Shown here: positions 51,253 through 55,313 of the stretch, one piece after another
Position numbering within the stretch: position 1 is the first letter of the stretch
Layout of the letters: the number at the start of each line of letters is the position of its first letter
Source: Anaeromyces robustus
Taxonomy: Eukaryota; Neocallimastigomycota; Neocallimastigomycetes; Neocallimastigales; Neocallimastigaceae
Reading direction: 5' to 3'
Length of the DNA: 55,313 nt
NCBI GenBank assembly: GCA_002104895.1
Contig: MCFG01000201.1
Span: 67,501-122,813, forward strand
Made by a program: the position numbers and the translations under genes
The notes under the pieces: model-generated
Told to the model about the DNA's origin: nothing
Databases searched by the model: none
What the model saw: the letters and a program-made list of their open reading frames with translations, nothing else

Positions 51253-54200
51253 TTACTATTATTATTATTATTATTATTATAAAAAAAAAGTTTTTTAAAA
51301 ATGTAAGCCAAAATTTTTTTTTTAAAAAAAAATTTTTTTAATCAAATATTTTTTTCTTTTTGTATAAAAATTTAATATAATTTTTAAATTTTTAAAAAAA
51401 AATAATATTTAAAATTTTTTACAAAAGATTTAAAAACCTACCGTTACACAAAAAATTATTCAAATCTTTGTATTAAATTAAATTTTGAACATGTTTTTTT
51501 TTTAATAAATATTGTACATTTCTTTGTATCACCAATGCTACTTATATTATATTAATAATATATTAATATTATATTATAAGAAAACTAGATCTTTTTTTTT
51601 TTATCATACTCATAAATTAAATCAAAAGCGAACTCTATATATAGAATAAATAAGGATAATTTTTAAATACTTCATTTCTTGAGTATATGGATTACATTTT
51701 TTATTTTTATGCATTTTTACAATATAATTTCTTTTTCATGTATCATTACACGAAAATTAAAAAAAAAAAAAGGTATTAACATTATATAATTCAATTGTAA
51801 CTAATATTTACTATTATTATAATATTTACTATTATTATTATATATTATTATAATAATAAATAAATAATTATTATTTATCATTTTAATAATAATTATAATT
51901 AGTTTTACTATTATTCATTTTTATTTACATATATAAAAAAAATGGGAATTAACAAAGAATTTTCTATTTTTAAATATAATAATATGATAGATTTATGTTA
52001 TTACAATAAAAAAAAATTAAAATGCAATATAATCTTATTGTTCTCGTTTGATTCTGTTTATTCTTTTTTTAATTATTTTTATATTTTTTTTATCGTCTTT
52101 ATTACTATTATAGTTATTATTTTTATTATTTTTATTATAAAAATACTCATAATTCTATTTATTACAATAATGAATATTATTAATATAATAAATATTTATT
52201 TATTTTTATTTGTTGGAATAATTATTTATAAATTGCTTCTATTATATTAGTAATATAATAATTTATTTTAATATAATATATTAAACTGTCAACATAAATC
52301 CTTTTTTTTTATGTTCATCCCCCTACTGATTTTAGAAAAAAAAATCTTTTTACTATATTAAATTTTATGATTATAATAATTATTAATAATAATTATATAT
52401 AATTTATTAATTATCTAAATAAATAAAGTTTATATATGTTTTTTTTTTCTATTTGAATTCTTGGACTACGGTCTTTATAAAAATGAGAACTAATTTTTTT
52501 TCTATATTTTACTAATAATTAAAAAAGTAAATATTTTTAAATAGTTATTAAATTCATTAATTCTAATTATATAAATATTAATTACTTGACATATATATAA
52601 TTATTTTTTTTTTCAATTATATAATTTTTTTTTGTTATTTAATAGAATAATAAATTTTATTTTCCGGAATATTTTTATATATTTTTTAAGTAAAAAATTT
52701 TATATAATAATTAACTTTGAAAAGAATTTCATACCGGAAAATATTTGATTTCTCCTATAAAAAATAAATTATATAAATAGTCTTATCTTCATTATTAAAA
52801 AAGATAAATAATTAAAAACTTATAACTTTATTTTATATTATATATATTTTTTTCCTTTAAATTACTAATTATATATATTGATTATATTATTTATATATAT
52901 TTTTTATTTATTTCATTTATTTAATTTGATTCTATTCTATATATAATATAATATTTATTTTATATATAATATTTATTTTATATATAATATTTATTTATAA
53001 TATTTATTTATAATATTTATTTATAATATTTATTTATATTTATTTATCTATTTATTTATTTATAAATATATTATTCTTATTTATTTAAAACGAATAATTA
53101 TATAATTTTCCATATATAATATTAAATAATAAATAAAAAAATTTAATATTCTTTTAATATTTGATAATTTCTTTTAAAATATGAAAAGAAAATAATATTA
53201 ATTAAAGAAAAACTTTATTTTTATTATATAAAAGTTGAATATAATAATAAAATAAAAAATAAACACTTTTTATTATCATAATATTATATTAATAAATGCT
53301 AAATTAATTTCTATTTTTTTAAATTATTATTAATAAAGAAATAAATATTATTTTAGAAATTGTTTCAATTTCTTTAAATTATTATTAATAAAAAAAATAA
53401 ATATTATTTTATAAATTGTTTCTATTTCTTTAAATGATTATTATTTTTTAATTATATTGTTTTTAACATATTAATAAATATTAATAAAATTAAATAATAC
53501 AAATGTTATATATAAAAAATATGTTATAAATTAAATACAGAAAAAAATTTTTTTAAGTTTTTTTTTTTCTTCTACTTCGTGACCAAAAATTAATATTCTA
53601 ATTCTATATTAAATCATTTTTCTATATCTTAATATTTAATATAACACTAAATATTAAATTAATTAATATATATGAGAATATTTTTTTTTCTTTATATAAT
53701 TATTAATCATGTTTTTTTTTTTTTTTTTTTTTTTTTCATTTATTTTTTGTTTTGTTTTTTAATTTTGTTTCTTTTTTTTTTTATTTATTCATTTATTTAT
53801 TTATTTACTTTTTGATTATAGTGCCAAATTTTTTATGTATGAAATTTTTAAACTTAATAATAATAGCAAAAGAAATGAATAACAAATATTTAATATATTG
53901 AATTTTTTATTTTATTTATATTTACTAAGATATCATTTTTTATCCTAATATAGAGAAAAGTTTTTTTTTTTTATTTACTTTTATATTATTCAAACTACTA
54001 TTAAAAGAAGTTGCTAACTTAAAATTATTTATTCTTGAAAATAATTAATAAATAAATACTGTATCAAATAAATATAATAAATATTATAAATTTTATATTT
54101 ATTAAATTAATAATATATAATAAATATATATGAAATATGTAATTATGTAGATTTTATATATTATTTATGATATATAAAATTAAATATTATATATATAATA

Positions 54201-55023
54201 AATATAAAATATAAATATCAATTATATATTATATATATAAATTTATTTTTTTTAAAAAAAAAAAAAAAAAAAAGCATGTGCTCAAATATTATTTATTATA
54301 TTATTCCTAATACAATATTTTATTCTTACTTTAACACATATAAAAAATTTTTTTTTAAATTTTTAATTTTATATGAATCATAATATATGTAATAAAGTAG
54401 AATAAATATATACAACTAATAATAAATATGTATATTTAATAATAATTAATTTATTTAATCATATAATAATAATTAATTTGTACTTATATATTTACCTATT
54501 AATTATTTTATTATATATAAAGAATTAATATAGTAAATATATAAAAGTATATTTTCATCAATTATTATTGAATTCTTATTTATTATTAATATTGTCATAA
54601 TTATATCATAATTTTTAGAAAAAAAAAATAATAATAAAAAAAATTTATATTAATTTTTTTAACCATTAAAATTGTTGTTTTATTAATAAAATACAAAAAA
54701 AAGTTTATTCTATATTAATAGTTTTATTTACTTAATATAGTCAATAATTTTATTGAAATTCTATAATTGGTTTTATCTTTCAATATTATTTGTTTTATAC
54801 GTTTTACTTGATAATAAATAATAAATGTTTAATTAAACATAATTCACTAAAACAAAAATTATTTCCTTTTATATTAATAATGAAAAAATATAAAATATTT
54901 TGGGTAAAAATATTATTATTATTATTAATCATAAAAAAAAATTCCTTTTGTATATAATTGATGATTAATAAATAATATTATTATATAAAAAAACCTCTAA
55001 TAATATTAATAACAATAATTTAC
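50527..55023. other. Gene-free AT-rich stretch
   Basis: About 4.5 kb of A/T repeats: (ATT)/(TTA) runs near 51219-51278, (TATTTATAA) repeats near 52970-53040, and poly-T near 53711-53736. The 51942-52250 plus-strand frame is an Ile/Phe-rich artefact. I see no RNA gene. Confidence 0.65.
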
Positions 55024-55313
55024 TTTTTTTTTTATAGACTTATCATGTGATTTTTCACATGAATGTATCGGAATTAAATTCCCTGCCTTACCTTTTCGGC
55101 GTGCGTCGACGCCCTTGGTATATTCATATATTTTACATTTGTACTTAAACCCTAACGCTAACTTAATAACGGGTCCAGTCTACAAGCCCCACATATGAAT
55201 AGTAGTCACCAAGGAAACCGCCCAATAATTTAGAGCCGCACCCCACATTATTAGACTTAAAGATCTACTCATATACTTATATTATTTAATGAGGCGTGAG
55301 TAGCTACGCCTCA
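55024..55313 (-). mobile_element. Partial element, possible retrotransposon 3' end (cut by window edge)
   Basis: An abrupt rise in GC content runs to the end of the window. Read on the minus strand it ends in stem-loops followed by an A run at 55024-55033, like a LINE or SINE 3' terminus. The inverted repeats are CATGTGA/TCACATG (about 55043-55061), GGAATT-A-AATTCC (about 55070-55082), GGCGT/ACGCC (about 55099-55114) and TGAGGCGT/ACGCCTCA (55290-55297 and 55306-55313), the last ending exactly at the window edge. No long open frame is present in this piece. A structured non-coding RNA is the alternative. Confidence 0.4.

Noticed and set aside
51942-52250. 102-residue plus-strand frame
   Set aside because: After a short mixed start it becomes Ile/Phe/Tyr-only, as expected from TTA/ATT repeats. 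No motif or codon bias like the real genes nearby.
55150-55165. Telomere repeat (CCCTAA)
   Set aside because: Only one CCCTAA followed by degenerate CTAAC words, with no tandem array.

Overview
The window is an extremely AT-rich eukaryotic nuclear segment. Intergenic DNA is mostly A/T homopolymers and microsatellites, with islands of higher GC only over exons and a few mobile-element-like insertions. Short exons, GT...AG introns, a fungal ENA-type cation pump, flagellar genes and a bacterial-type xylose isomerase closely related to the one known from Piromyces together point to an anaerobic gut fungus (Neocallimastigomycota), whose zoospores are flagellated. The genus cannot be fixed from sequence alone.

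Layout, left to right. 1-4166: gene-free, with a roughly 550 bp (TAAA)n tract. 4167-7696 (minus): two-exon ENA-like (type IID) P-type cation ATPase. 7697-16355: gene-free, with microsatellites and a possible decayed gene near 12780-13230. 16356-17846 (plus): xylose isomerase, intact except for an unresolved start. 17847-21943: gene-free; holds a 563 bp TIR element with a 9 bp target duplication. 22170-23078 (plus): unknown Gln/Arg/Lys-rich protein with a duplicated segment. 24891-29387 (minus): nine-exon AP-2 complex alpha subunit. 31482-34435 (plus): nine-exon LRRC56 (ODA8) orthologue. 35655-39339 (plus): eleven-exon MNS1 orthologue. 41202-44748 (minus): three-exon MAX-like bHLH-zipper transcription factor. 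44749-55313: no genes seen; contains a tRNA-derived SINE-like insertion (49986-50510) with a 16 bp target duplication, and at the right edge (55024-55313) a structured GC-richer segment that looks like the 3' end of a minus-strand retroelement.

Functional links: LRRC56 (outer dynein arm assembly/transport) and MNS1 (doublet-microtubule inner protein) sit head to tail about 1.2 kb apart, which suggests a small flagellar neighbourhood. The other genes (ion export, xylose metabolism, endocytosis, transcription) show no operon-like relation. All multi-exon models were built by hand from splice signals, reading phase and family conservation. Every internal phase closes, but no transcript evidence was available.
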